Positions 11,044 through 22,586 of a DNA stretch of 64,000 nucleotides are shown piece after piece. The translations under genes were made by a program, and so were the position numbers. The notes under the pieces are model-generated. The model was not told the DNA's origin and did no database searches. It saw nothing but the letters and a program-made list of their open reading frames with translations. How positions within the stretch are numbered: the stretch's first letter is position 1; every line of letters begins with the position of its first letter. The stretch is from Tigriopus japonicus (lineage: Eukaryota > Arthropoda > Copepoda > Harpacticoida > Harpacticidae): contig CM021321.1 of NCBI GenBank assembly GCA_010645155.1, positions 6,990,408-7,054,407 of the forward strand, written 5' to 3'.

Positions 11044-11427
11044 TCACGGATATCACAAGTCAAAGGATTAAAACGCTTTAAAAACCATTATAAATGTCAC
11101 GAGAGGTAAAAAACGCGTGTCCGCCGTTCGAGGCGTCAGCTGACCGAAAATTATGTATAGATGGTACATGTATTAGTGGTAATCGTTTTACCACAAAAGG
11201 TCGAGTTCATTCTTTCTATGCTCTCTTCAGTACATAAGTTTGAGAAGGCATAACTTTTCACTCCGGCATTCGATTGGGCTGAAATTTAAAATACGTGTTC
11301 TTCTTAATGCAAGCCAGGTCTCATTTGCAGAAGAACGCTAATAGTTTGTTTCTGCTGGAAATCATAATTCTCATTGCTGGCCTCCCACTCCATGATTTCC
11401 GTGCTTCTTGCCCTAATCTATGATAAT
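11044..11427. other. Spacer between LINE and hAT-like element
   Basis: No gene is recognised. It may contain the 5' untranslated part of the LINE, whose exact start I cannot place. Confidence 0.4.
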
Positions 11428-12532
11428 TAGGGACGGGCAAATAGTGTAAAAAGATTTTTGATAACATAAACCCATTTTTCTGCACTTGCACTTTTCACCT
11501 TTATTTGCACTTTTTTGGCCAAAATTGACAAATTGTTAAGAAAATGTAGTGGATTTTGAAAGAATTTTTAGTTTCCAGATCAAATTTTGAACTAGTCGAA
11601 AAAGCTTGCATTTGCAATCAACCATTCTTAGCACCTTGAAGAAATATGTGCATTTCAGACGCAAACCTCACACTTTATTCACCATCTTGGCTTTAACTAT
11701 AACATCCTGTTTACTAAGCTAAAGATTAGACAAAAGAATCTCATTGCATGCAACCAACAAATAGCAAACCTAAAGAAACTCATGTTATGGTAATGGAAGG
11801 ATCTACAAACAATATAGATGTGATGAGACAATGTATGCCACATTTGAAATTGAGTTCCGGTAATTAGGCCTTGGGCCAAATATTGAAGTAATATCACTAA
11901 AAACATGCTTAAAACACATTTATGACTATTTTCTTTGATGCAATTGTTAGGCACACGTGGGTATTTTTCTGTTCAATTTTCAATGGCTAGTTTTGAACAA
12001 CTTGAAGGACGAAAACGGAGTAATATAAAGCCATATAAAACAATTGCTAAATATATTTCGAAATATTTTAGGTACATACATCCACGAGACCACCTTGGGA
12101 ATGAAACATTCAGAAGATTGTTGACTAGAGTATTTTTCATGACTTTACATCCTTTTTGCTAGTGACCTAATTAATAGAACTCTTTTACTTGTGCGGCACT
12201 GTCTCTTCACCTCAAACTAGACTCAAATGTCTTTAGAACTTGTAAATGACTTATCCTGTTCAATTAGGAGCCGTGGGTACTCCATGAATGACGTTTTAAG
12301 TCCAAATGCAAGTTATTTGCTCTTTTTTGACATTTATTTGCTCTTTTTTCGACATTTATTTGCTCTTTTTTGACATTTATTTGCTCTCTTTTCGACAATT
12401 ATTTGCTCTTTTTTGACATTTATTTGCACTTTTAACAATTCTCTGCAATTTGTTTTGCACTTTTGGGCACATGTTTTTGCAACTTTTGGTAACTAAAAGG
12501 GCAAGATTATTTGCACTTTCTGCTCGTCCTTA
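11428..12532. mobile_element. Non-autonomous hAT-like transposon, family A copy 1 (1105 bp)
   Basis: It begins tagggacgggcaaatagtg and ends actttctgctcgtcctta, so the termini are inverted (TAGGGACGGGCA against TAAGGACGAGCA). The flanks atgataat and atgatcag match at 6 of 8 bases, which fits an aged 8-bp hAT target duplication. Both ends carry runs of ttatttgcactttt-like subterminal motifs. The interior encodes nothing recognisable, but about 11870-12290 is related to the separate foldback repeat at 24606-25173. Compared with copy 2 it lacks about 150 bp near 11817. Confidence 0.75.
12313..12432. repeat. Tandem array of a 22-24 bp motif inside hAT copy 1
   Basis: There are five to six imperfect units of the type atttgctcttttttgacatt. 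The same array, partly with gcac in place of gctc, recurs in copy 2 at about 18117-18240. It lies subterminally in the transposon, where transposase-binding motifs are often repeated. Confidence 0.75.
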
Positions 12533-14912
12533 ATGATCAGTCAGCATGATTTTTTGATTATTGAAAACGATGACGTCGTAGTTGAAATTCAAAAGACTGG
12601 AAATATGAAGAAAAATCGATTTTAAGATCCAAGCTGCAACTACGGCAACAAGTTTAAGTTGAAAATAGCTCTGCAATCAAAAGACTTTGCCCCTGCTTTG
12701 CCTCCATCTTGTGGCGAATGTTAAAGCTTCGGTTAAAATCCTTAATGGGAATTTAGAAGGGTATAATTTAGACTTGGCGAATGTTTAGTTTTTTCATAAA
12801 AACGGTACTTTGTCTGAAATTGCATGAATAAGGTCAACTGAAGCCTGAAATGCAATTGCACAACTGTTTACAAAGAAGAGAGCGCCTGCTTGATTTATGA
12901 TAAAGGTATTAAACTTTTATTTTTGTGCCTGGAAAGATAAGGTTCGTTTGGTATTTGGTTACTATAATATTACAATAAAAACATTTTTAGGCCTGTCAAC
13001 TAGTATTTATCAATTAGACCCTTACAAGCGTATTGTTGGATAGCTTATACTGCCTACAAAAACCTTGAACCTTAGGATCAAAACAATTAATTGACCAGTC
13101 TCTTCAAGAAAGCAAACCTTAAGCTGCATGAGGCGTCCTTGGTATCTCATTTTACGTGTACTTAAAAATACCGGCATATTTTATCGTGGTAAGATAAAGA
13201 AATTTTATCACCGGCAGATTAAGCGAAGAAAAGGGCCTGTTTCGAATGGAAGTTGGCTCTGAGAAGTTGGAAAATCTAAGAGTGTTTGCATTTTAAAGAC
13301 GCCCAATGTCACGACACACTTTGCATTTCAAATTTTGAAATTTTGAGATACAATTTTGGAAAAATTCATTTGTTCGTCCAAGAGCCAAACGAAGTCCTCA
13401 ACAAGAGACTAATGAATGCTATTAAGAGAAAAGAGGCACAGATTTGTGATGCTTAGGCAATTTTGAATATTTTTTTCTCAAAACTAAAAAACTAGTTACT
13501 AACTTTAGTGCAAAAGGTATTGTCTTTCACAGAGCCTTTACTTTTTCATGAAAAAAACGAATAATGCATAATCTTGCACTTTTAAATAATGGCCCAGTAC
13601 GTCTAAGTTTGAAATAGGCTTTTATTATAGTGCCTTTGTCATTGAGCCTCCATTCATCTCCAATTCCATGTTCAGTTATCTGATCGAGCGAATCAAAACA
13701 AATTTATTTTTTTCTCCTTTTATAACTCTTATGTAACAGGATCCTCAAAAATTCATGCATTGTTGAGGTGTGTATTCTTATTGTGGTGGGTGTAATTGTC
13801 CGAAGAATCCCCATTTCCGGTAGCAAGAAGCCATCGTACTTTGGTGGCTCGGGACACATCAATCATTATTTCTGGAAGAACAACTCGAAACAGAACTATT
13901 ACTAGACTTTCAGTATCCACGTGTTTCAGGGTAATCGCCTCACTAAGCTTTAATGAAGATTGTAGCGGGGCAAAAAAAGTTGGAAATGCTTGGTCCAACA
14001 GAGATCGTTAGTTATTTCAACGTGTGAGGGGTCTCTCTGGCATGGAGTGGATGCAGTTTTCGAGTCTCTTGTCAGTCGAGGCCCCTTGCTAATTATGGCT
14101 TGTATATATGGCTATTGTTGTCTTGCTTTTTGAGGGAAACGCGCCATTCAAAATATGACATGCTTCACATCACAGCTGCCTGATTATTGAGTAATGAAAT
14201 GCGTGGCGACAACGTTGAACATGGACATGGGCAATTACGTACTTGGAATATGTGGATGGCATTATGCATTTGTCACCTGTCCTAATGTTTTTCTTTGTTG
14301 TTTTGGTGGATGATCTCTTGGCCAAGAGTTTTGATTGCGAATCGTTCGATTTGTCATGGTTGTAACACAGTGCAAATTCTTTGCTTTGCCAATGTCCATC
14401 ATCCTGACTGAATTTCGTGATAATGAGATTAATCACTCACTCAAAAGCTCGAGTAATGGCCAATATTGCAATTTATTTACTTATTATGCAGTCTTGAGAA
14501 TAATGGTTTCAACGACGAATGAAACGAATATCAATGTTGAATCTGAAATAGCTTAAACATCGTCTACAAAAAAGGAAGTAAAATGCAACTGGCAAGATTG
14601 GGTGAACACAACGAGGCGTTCGTTCACATTGTGTTTTCGTCGCAACCTTTTGGCTGAGACTTCGCTTAACAAGAGCAAAAGGAGATAGTAATAGCTTGAA
14701 GATTTTTGTAAATTATTTTTTTCAAAGATTTTGGAAACCTTCTAATTTTCGTACAACTATGTTAATATTGCTCTACTTTAACAATCCCAAATGCCAAGAA
14801 ATATTATGGCATGGCAAACTTGAGCAAACTTGAATCGTTTTGGATTGATTTTGAATCAACTCAGCTTTCTGTAATTGTTTAACCCAGTCAACAAGTGACT
14901 AGACTTAGCACC
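12533..14912. other. Intergenic sequence, one MITE relic
   Basis: Only 12698-12747 is recognisable. It resembles one arm of the 171-bp MITE at 14913-15083 (shared core tggcgaatgttaaagcttcg, with differences) and lacks its partner arm. No exon is supported. Confidence 0.45.
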
Positions 14913-15083
14913 ATAGAGGATTTTAAACCAAGCTTGAAAAATTCGGCAATAGATGGCGTGAATGAGGGGGCAAGTGCCTCTAGCAAGTACTAAGCACTAA
15001 GCTCACAAGTCTTTTCTCTTTACTTGCCCAACCTTCCCCACCATCTATTGGCGAATTTTTAAAGCTTAGTTTAAAATCCTCTA
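14913..15083. mobile_element. 171-bp MITE with long terminal inverted repeats
   Basis: The left arm starts atagaggattttaaaccaag and includes caatagatggcg. The right arm is its inverse (ccatctattggcg up to aaaatcctctat). The arms pair for about 45 bp each around an 80-bp non-coding middle. A half-copy lies at 12698-12747. The flanking bases suggest a TA-type target, but this is not certain. Confidence 0.7.
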
Positions 15084-16315
15084 TAGTGCCGTAGACACGG
15101 CACTATTTCTGGCTCATGGCATCAAAGCGGCATCTGGCACTATTTTAGCTCTATTTTAGCTCTCTGTGGCAAAGATCACTATCTAATGTGCTAAGAAATT
15201 TTGGAAGGCCTGTTGGCAAAGTTTAACTTGACATTTTGAGGTGCCAATTTTTTGTCAAAATCAAATATTTGAAAAAGACAAAAAAGTGCGTAATTTCAAA
15301 TACTTAGTAGGTTTCTTTTGCTCAAAAAAAAAACGAAAAAAGGGTTAGATGAATAAGAAACTCAGCATTTTTTGCTATGAATACTTTTAATGAGCTCAAA
15401 AGCTCCAAAGAACTTTTGTGTTTCAAGTTGTGAGTGGTTCCATTTCTTCTCAGAGCTTGTGTCTCTTGCATTTCCAAAAATTTGATGAATTTTCTGACCT
15501 AAATACCTAAATCAAGACCAAGATTGCAACACAATGCCAAAATTTGAACTCAAAACACATCAGTAGTCTGAAAAAATACGGAAGATGATGGTAAAGGAGT
15601 TTCAGTTCAAACATCAAATAGCCAATTTGTGTAAATATTCCAGATATTGTACAAATTTTGGATCAAAGGGCTCAAATGGGCCCTTAGGGCTATGTGTAGT
15701 GCGTTTTGTGGTATGTCCTAAAGCAACACTATTATCAGCATTATTTTAACATTTTGATGGCACTATTCCCTTCAGGCACTTGGTCACACTGCAACTCGTA
15801 ACGAAAAACAAACATTGGCAAGAATATTCCATCAAGTGACTGACATCATCCTTGAATCTTGCTTCTTCATTTTTAACGTACTCTTTAATCTGTTATTTTT
15901 TGGGACCCGTTCTTCTCTACGCTTATATAGATAGCCTTTTCCATTTTCTTCAATTAATCGTATTTTGCTCTAATCGAAAATAATGTCTTTTATCAAGAAC
16001 TTGAAGTTCACAAATGTTTCGGACTTGAGTTATTAGCAAAAATTCTTGTACTTCTCCTATGACCTTTCAGCAAACTGAAATAGACAGACGATGCAGTGTA
16101 ACGTTCAAAGAATTCAAGGAAATGTTTTAGGGCCCTCACTAAATGGCGATCACTCTCAGTGATAGGTACCACTTGTTTGTAAATGTAAACTGCATGAAAA
16201 GTGCACAAATATCCGAGAGTTTGGATCAGTTTTTTTCATTTAATGCACTTATAGCCATATTTAAGCTCATTTCACAACATCTTCTGGACAACTCTGTACA
16301 TCAATTTGGCTCTCA
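15084..16315. other. Intergenic sequence, nothing recognised
   Basis: No coding exon, RNA or repeat boundary is supported here. Confidence 0.4.
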
Positions 16316-17094
16316 ACAGAGAGGTCTAGAGAGAGGCCATTGTCGTCGTTTTGTCTACCTTGTTTATTGCTGAAATCAGCCAGCAGTTGCGTCAACAGGC
16401 AAATATATTTCGGAAGAATATCGTTAAAAGCTTGCCCAAACAAGTGGAATGATCATAGTACAAACAAAAGTACGCAAGACATATTTTCAATGCCAAATCC
16501 TGTAAATGGGCGAATTAATGCCTGTAAATTAAATATTCATCAACATTGAGCATATTATAGTTTGGGAGAAGCAAGGCAAAGACACGAGGCCACTTGCCGA
16601 GAGTTAAAAGTTTTTCAAAAATTTGCCGTCTACGAACACGTTTGTTTGGGCATGTTTCAACCACAGAGGTCCTAGAGTCGAGATACCGGAGCAGGTCGGT
16701 CGTGAAATTTTATTGTGGGCAACAAGGGCCGTTTATCATCAGCGACTAGTTGAAACTTGCCCAAACAAACGTATTTATAGAAGGCAAAGTTTTGAAAAAC
16801 ACTAGGTTTTTTTTGCCATGTGGCCTCGTGTCTACGTTTTGCTTCTCCCAAATTATATTAAGGTGCTCAATAAAGATGATAATTTGATTCACAGGCATTA
16901 GTTCACGCAATTATAGGATTTGGCATTGAAAATATGTCTTGCGCACTTCCATTTTTACTATGATCTTCCACTTGTTTGGGCAAGTATTTCACAATATTCT
17001 TTGGAAATATTTGCCTTTTCACGCAACTTCTAGCCAGTTTCAGCAATAAGCAAGGCAACCAAAATGACGACAAAGGCTTCTCTATATATCTCTT
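16316..17094. repeat. Large inverted repeat (about 345-bp arms, 87-bp spacer)
   Basis: The left arm (about 16316-16661) and right arm (about 16749-17094) are inverse copies at roughly 75-80 percent identity by eye. Shared blocks include tttgggagaagcaa, gacacgaggccac, caatgccaaatcct, cttgcccaaacaagtgga and the outer gtcgtc/gacgac block. No protein is encoded. The spacer (acgaccgacctgctccggta on the minus strand) has a related copy at 18335-18400, right after the nested hAT element. The right side of this repeat therefore originally continued into that sequence. Confidence 0.75.
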
Positions 17095-17120
17095 TGGTTT
17101 CAATCGGTCGCTGATGAATT

Positions 17121-18334
17121 TAGGGACGGGCAAATAGTGTAAAAAGATTTTTGGTAACATAAAACCATTTTTCTGCACTTTTGCACTTTTCACCTTTATT
17201 TGCACTTTTTATTTACGTTTTTGGCCAAAATTGACAAATTGTTAAGAAAATGTAGTGGCTTTTGAAAATTTTTTTAGTTTCAAGATCAAATTTCGAACTA
17301 GTCAAAAAAGCTTGCATTTTCAATCAACCATCCTTAGCACCTTGAAGAAATATGTGCAACTAAACATTAGACAAAAGAATCTCATTGCATTCAACCAACA
17401 AATAGCAAACCTAAAGAAACTCATGCTTTGGTAATGGAAGTATCTACTAACAATATAGATTGCAGAATTAGGTTTGCTGCCTACAAAGATTGCTATTTCT
17501 AAAAAGGCCGTTATAAACTTAAAATCATCAAGCTAAGGATACATCAATGTAGCAGTACACATTGTTTAATTGACTTGAAGATATTACTTTTAAGTTCCAA
17601 AAGTATTTGAGAACAGTTTTGATGTGATGAGACAATGAATGCCACATTTGAAATTGAGTTCTAGTAATTAGGCCATGGGCCAAATATTGAAGTAATGCCA
17701 CTAAAAGCATGCTTAAAACACATTTATGACTATTTTCTTTGATGTAATTGTTAGGCACACGTGGGTATTTTTCTGTTCAATTTTCAATGTCTATTTTTGA
17801 ACAACTTGAAGGACAAAAACGGAGTGATGTAAAGCCATATAAAACAATTGTTAAATGTATTTCGACATTATTTTGGTTACATACATCCACGAGACCACCT
17901 TAGGAATGAAAAATTCAGAAGATTGTTGACTAGAGCATTTTTCATGATTTTACATCCTTTTTGCTAGTGACCTTATTAATAGAACTCTATTACTTGTGCA
18001 GCATTGTCTCTTCACCTCAAACTGGTCTCAAATGTCTTTAGAACTTGTAAATGACTTCTCCTGCTCAATTAGGAGCCGCGGGTACTCCATGAATGACGTT
18101 TTAAGTCCAAATGCAAGTTATTTGCTCCTTTTGACATTTATTTGCACTTTTTTGACATTTATTTGCTCTTTTTTGACACTTGTTTGCACTTTTTTCGACA
18201 TTCATTTGCTCTTTTTTGACATTTATTTGCACTTTCAACATTTTTCTGCACTTTGTTTTGCACTTTTGGGCACATTTTTTTGCAACTTTTGGTAACTAAA
18301 AGGGTAAGATTATTTGCACTTTCTGCCCGTCTCT
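17121..18334. mobile_element. Non-autonomous hAT-like transposon, family A copy 2 (about 1.21 kb), nested insertion
   Basis: Its ends match copy 1 (tagggacgggcaaatagtg on the left, gcactttctgcccgtct on the right), and the whole body aligns as a direct repeat at high identity. The 8-bp string gctgatga is present at 17110-17117 and 18335-18342. The uninterrupted sequence gtcgctgatgataaacg survives on the minus strand inside the inverted-repeat spacer at about 16730-16747, and serves as an empty-site relative. Three extra bases (att) separate the left duplication from the element. It has no coding capacity. Confidence 0.8.
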
Positions 18335-18400
18335 GCTGATGATAAACGACACTTGCTGCCCACAATGAAATTTTACGACCGGCCTGCTGGTCTCTCCTGT

Positions 18401-20691
18401 CTGGGAACTATATGCATCTCAAACGATCTCAAATGTACAAAAATCAGGGTGGCGACTTTAAGCTGTGAACATAAACGGTACCGTTACAAAAGGTGGTGAA
18501 ACTTGTGTAAACTTAGAATTAAACAGATTTCTCCAAAATGGATGCTTATTCCCCAAACTGCCCCAAAACGTCATCCAAAACAGGCTTGTCACATTAGATA
18601 AGTCCGTCAATAAGTTTTCTTATTAAACAAATTCTTTACCAGATGACCCGTTGATGGCCCTCTCTTGATGGAGAGAGGAGAACTTGCAGTAGTTCTGTCC
18701 TGTTCTTGGTCCATGTGTGTTCGCCTCTTCCTTCCTTTTCTTTACAAAGGATCCTCGAAGACCCAGCTTTGAGTACCACGCGACGATCCCATCTTGTTCC
18801 AAACTCGCCCGCTCAACCACTCTCCAACACCGACTTTTTGTTCCATAGGAAACATGGATCAGACCAACCAAAGATCGCGCGAATGAGAAAGAGACGAGGG
18901 ACATGAGAAAATTGCGAGGGAGTTTGTCGAGTCGATCTCCGTCCATCGGTTTTTGGAGCCAGTGAGTCTAGTCAATCCAACTTCGCGATGACGTTTCCGA
19001 AGGGAGTAGTAGTTTCACGTTTATCAAGAATTGTGTACAGGAGTGCCGGTGCTTCTGATTTTTGTGTCTGTGAAGTGACATTTTTGGCTAAACCAGTGAT
19101 CGATTTTATTCGATGCTTTGGTAAGATATTGAAACAAGTAGCCATGTCTCTATTGCGTCATGACTCATGATCTATCATTAAACTGACATACATGGAAGTA
19201 AAGTGGATCAAACTGATTTCCTAAAATTCTGGAACTAGTCAGCATAATCAGACGCACGAGATTATGACATTAAAGAGGACATCAGGAAGCTGATCCACCA
19301 CATTTTAGAGACCTTAACAGTGTTGCTGTTTTAACACCGTATCCCATAATCTTGCTATCAGCCATAAAACCCATTGCTTAACGAGCGGTTTCGCACCTCG
19401 GTCCCATCCCAAGAGTCTTCATCACACTCTGCGGTTCCAGGCTCATTTCGAGGTCAATCTCGAAAGTGGTGCTCGTCAAAGAAATTTCCAAGGGCTGTCT
19501 CTATCATTCATCTTGAAACTAATGAAGCCACTGACATTTTTTCATTGGCTTAAGTTTCCAGTCTGGCTTCATGACGTCACGAAGTATCTTAATCGATCTT
19601 GTTGAAAACCGTCAAATGTTAGGCCTCAAAGCTATCATATATATTTTTGTTGATTTTGGAACTCAAATCATTCACGTTCATCTCACATACGTGACTGTTT
19701 AAGAGATCCCGAAGCCCCTCTTTTTCTATAGGTTTTCTCTCTCGTTCGTCCCTCGGGTAGTTCTGTATTCCGAGATGGAGCCTATAAATGAGGATTCCTC
19801 TCTCATAATTTTTATTTGCCCATGTCTGAACTCTACTCAACAAGGAAAAAGAGCCGTTTTCCAGGAGCCATACTCATCATTTTGGGGGCCTTTTAAACGA
19901 AATTTTTGTAAAAGAACCAACTTGGAAGTTCAGGGTGACCCCAATGGGCCTTGGAGCATACATCTTTGTAATGTCAACAAATTACGGGACAACCTTATAC
20001 TCTTTTTCACAATGGAACCATAGTGTAGGAACAGAAATGTCTAATCAAAAAAAAATTCGAGTGTAAAAAGCATTTTAGCGTAGCCTTTTGAGTGAAGATG
20101 CATGGGAAGCTCGTGTCCCTTTGAAGTTGGTTCTCGGTTTTGAGGTCGAGAGAAAGAAGATGTCACAAAAAGAGAAAGACGGAGCTGAAGCTCCAAGTTC
20201 AACGATCTAGATGATCCCCAAAGGCGACTGACAATCGCAAAATCATTGCCCATGACCTTCAATGCCAACGAGTTCTCGAACTAAGAAGGGCCAGTTTCTT
20301 TAAGAAATATGCCGAGGGCAATTGCACCGGCTAGTCGAACTAAAGACAACTTTTTTCTGCCTTTCGTCTCGCTTTTCAAAACATTTATTTGGGGTGATCA
20401 ATAGGGCTGGTTCGTAAACCAATGATTTTTTTGATACTACACGTGTATACGAAAACAGCGGAGTGGGTCAATTGGTGTCGCATTGCGGATCAGGGAAGCG
20501 AATTTAATCGGAAGCCCCTTCCACCACGAGAAGGGGCCCTATTCGATCTCGGCATAATAGCTTTTTGCCAACTTGAACATTCTCCAACCTGGACCACTTC
20601 AAAAATCTGCGAACGACGGGCCCTGGTTTGAAATAAAGCTGAAACCAATAATTCAAGAAAATACGGTCTTATCTTTTGCTCGCCTTTGCAG
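18401..20691. other. Intergenic sequence upstream of the K2P gene
   Basis: No exon is supported. At 20675-20691 a strong splice acceptor (tgctcgcctttgcag) could start a 5'-untranslated exon of the channel gene that runs into the coding start. This is an inference from the site alone; the promoter is not identified. Confidence 0.35.
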
Positions 20692-21253
20692 GTTTGTGGA
20701 TTTAAAAGGAAAATCCAAGTTGATCAAGTGATCGGTGGTACTGCGCGTGTTGAGGTCAAAATAAACTGGATTGCGTGTATTAACTAAAGAAGGTTTTCGT
20801 GGCGCGCTTGAAACTACCAAAGCTTCATGATCATCAGTTTGAAGAAACTCATACCTACTTTAGGCGACGAATCGACATAGGTATGAAAACTTGTGGAAGT
20901 ATGAAAAAGAAGCTGATGATGATGATGATGATATGTCTTTGAGTGGTTGAGATGGAGCAACTAGACCGGAGAGAAACAATACGCTAACATTTTCGACCGT
21001 GAGATACCTCACAATAGACTTCTCGTAGTGCTTCCCAGAAATCTAGCAAGAACCAAGCCCGTCTGAGTTTATGAAGAAGGTCACATCTGTTCCTCAAGTG
21101 GGCTCTTTATCAACATGACATCCAAGACAAGCTTGGCGAGGAAGAGTCCGTATCAGATGAACGTAAATGAAGAGACAGAACAGTCAAAAGAAATAGACAA
21201 CAATCGACGAGCTCGACGACAACAAAGACCAACGAAGCGGAACCATTAAGATA
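20692..21253 (+). other. Probable 5' untranslated exon sequence of the K2P gene
   Basis: It lies between the candidate acceptor at 20690-20691 and the start codon. It has a (gat)n tract near 20917-20934 and no long frame. An in-frame TAG at 21194-21196 precedes the ATG at 21254, so the chosen start is the first in-frame methionine. An unspliced 5' leader or a different upstream exon is equally possible. Confidence 0.4.
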
Positions 21254-22586
21254 ATGACAACTCAGGCTGGTCCCATTGGATCCACACCACCTCCTCCTCC
21301 CTCGTCCTCCTCGTCAACCTCGTCCAGTGGGACATCTGGCTCTACAGGGGGAGGTGGAGGCCCTCCTCCTCCAGCCCCACAAAGAGCTCCCACAACGACA
21401 GCTACCTTTAGGATGAGTTCCAACGGGAATGGGGTACCCATGGTGGGTCCGGAAATCCACCGAATGGACCGCCATCCCCCAATGAAAGGCCCGACACAGT
21501 TGACGGATGATATGTCGCCGATGCCCCCTCCTGCCCAATTCATGCCTCTTAATGACATGGGTGCGTCTTCGGTGGGCAATTCGGTAGGGCGACCGGTAAT
21601 GTGCAAGATGCCTAATTGTCATGTTCAGGGATTTCACCCACCTCCTCCAATGTCACCCATCAGTGAGAGTCCCTCCACACAAAGCATTCAAACTAACCAG
21701 GACAGTCCGTCTCCTACTGTGGGTTTTAATTCCAATTGCCAGCAATGCATTGCCGAACGAGCAGCTGCAGTTGAGGCCACGTCGGGTTGCAACAGTCGGT
21801 CTGGTCATTACGTACCTGCACCCTCAACCTCGTCTTTCACGAAGCACGACATGTCAGAGACAGACGGTAATGGCCATCACAACTCAATGGTTCAAGCCAA
21901 CGTGAAAGCATCGAATAATTGTTCTAGTGCAAGCATTGAAGACGACCCATTTCGAGACGTGGAAGAAACTCGAGGTCGCCGACAAAGTGATCCTGGACCT
22001 CCAGCCCGGACTTACGAGTGCGAAGTGTGGTTCCGAGAGACATCGAGATTGATTGCCGGCTGTTTGGGCATTTGTTGTCTAGCCATAGGATATGCAGCCG
22101 TTGGTGGTTTCCTGTTCATGGCCATTGAAACTAGAGCAGCCCAAACTCTGTCACCCACGTCGGGGATGTCGACCAAGGATGACATCATTATTGAAACTCC
22201 AACTGTGATGAACATCACCGCAGTCATGTGGGAGATGCCAAAAGAGGCGAAGGCCAATCTGGACAAGGCTCGCTTTGAAACTGTGGCCAAATTATGGCAA
22301 GTGACGGAACAAATGAACATTCTCTATCCTGACAACTGGACGCGTCAGGCGGCCGAAGAGATCCTCTGGTTCCAGGATCAATTAATGAAAGTCTTCACTC
22401 AAGAATTCCATTTGCTCCGCACCCAGGCCCTTCAACAGAAGGGCCAAGAGCAATCATCCTTGGGAGAAAATCATTACAAAGAAGGAGATCCAATGGATCA
22501 TCACCGCCACCAGGTTTCCAAACGAAGACGAGAATGGTCATTCTCGCGAGGCCTTCTCTACGCCGTTTCATTGCTCACCACAGTTG
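21254..22586 (+). CDS. Two-pore-domain (K2P) potassium channel, coding exon 1 (residues 1-444 and first base of Gly445)
   Basis: K2P subunits dimerise in the plasma membrane and carry background K+ current. The exon encodes a 264-residue cytosolic N-terminus rich in Pro, Ser and Gly. Near its end is RRQSDP (residues 242-247), which fits an RxxSxP 14-3-3 type and RRxS kinase-site pattern. TM1 is about residues 265-291 (LIAGCLGICCLAIGYAAVGG and onwards, ending FMAIE). An unusually long extracellular loop of about 135 residues follows. It has N-glycosylation motifs NIT (320) and NWT (361), a predicted helical stretch, and no cysteine. The exon ends in the first pore helix, WSFSRGLLYAVSLLTTVG. 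The donor G|GTAAGG at 22587 leaves phase 1, inside the filter Gly codon; an intron in pore 1 is, as I recall, a common feature of K2P genes. Reading through the donor gives an unrelated tail, taken as intron. The subfamily is not assigned. Confidence 0.9.

Noticed and set aside
12313..12432. Regularly spaced short repeats resembling a CRISPR-type array
   Set aside because: The units are contiguous, imperfect and inside an hAT element in a eukaryotic genome; there are no unique spacers.
21262..21637. Two overlapping minus-strand open frames
   Set aside because: They are shadows of the Pro/Ser/Gly-rich K2P N-terminus; codon composition mirrors the sense gene.
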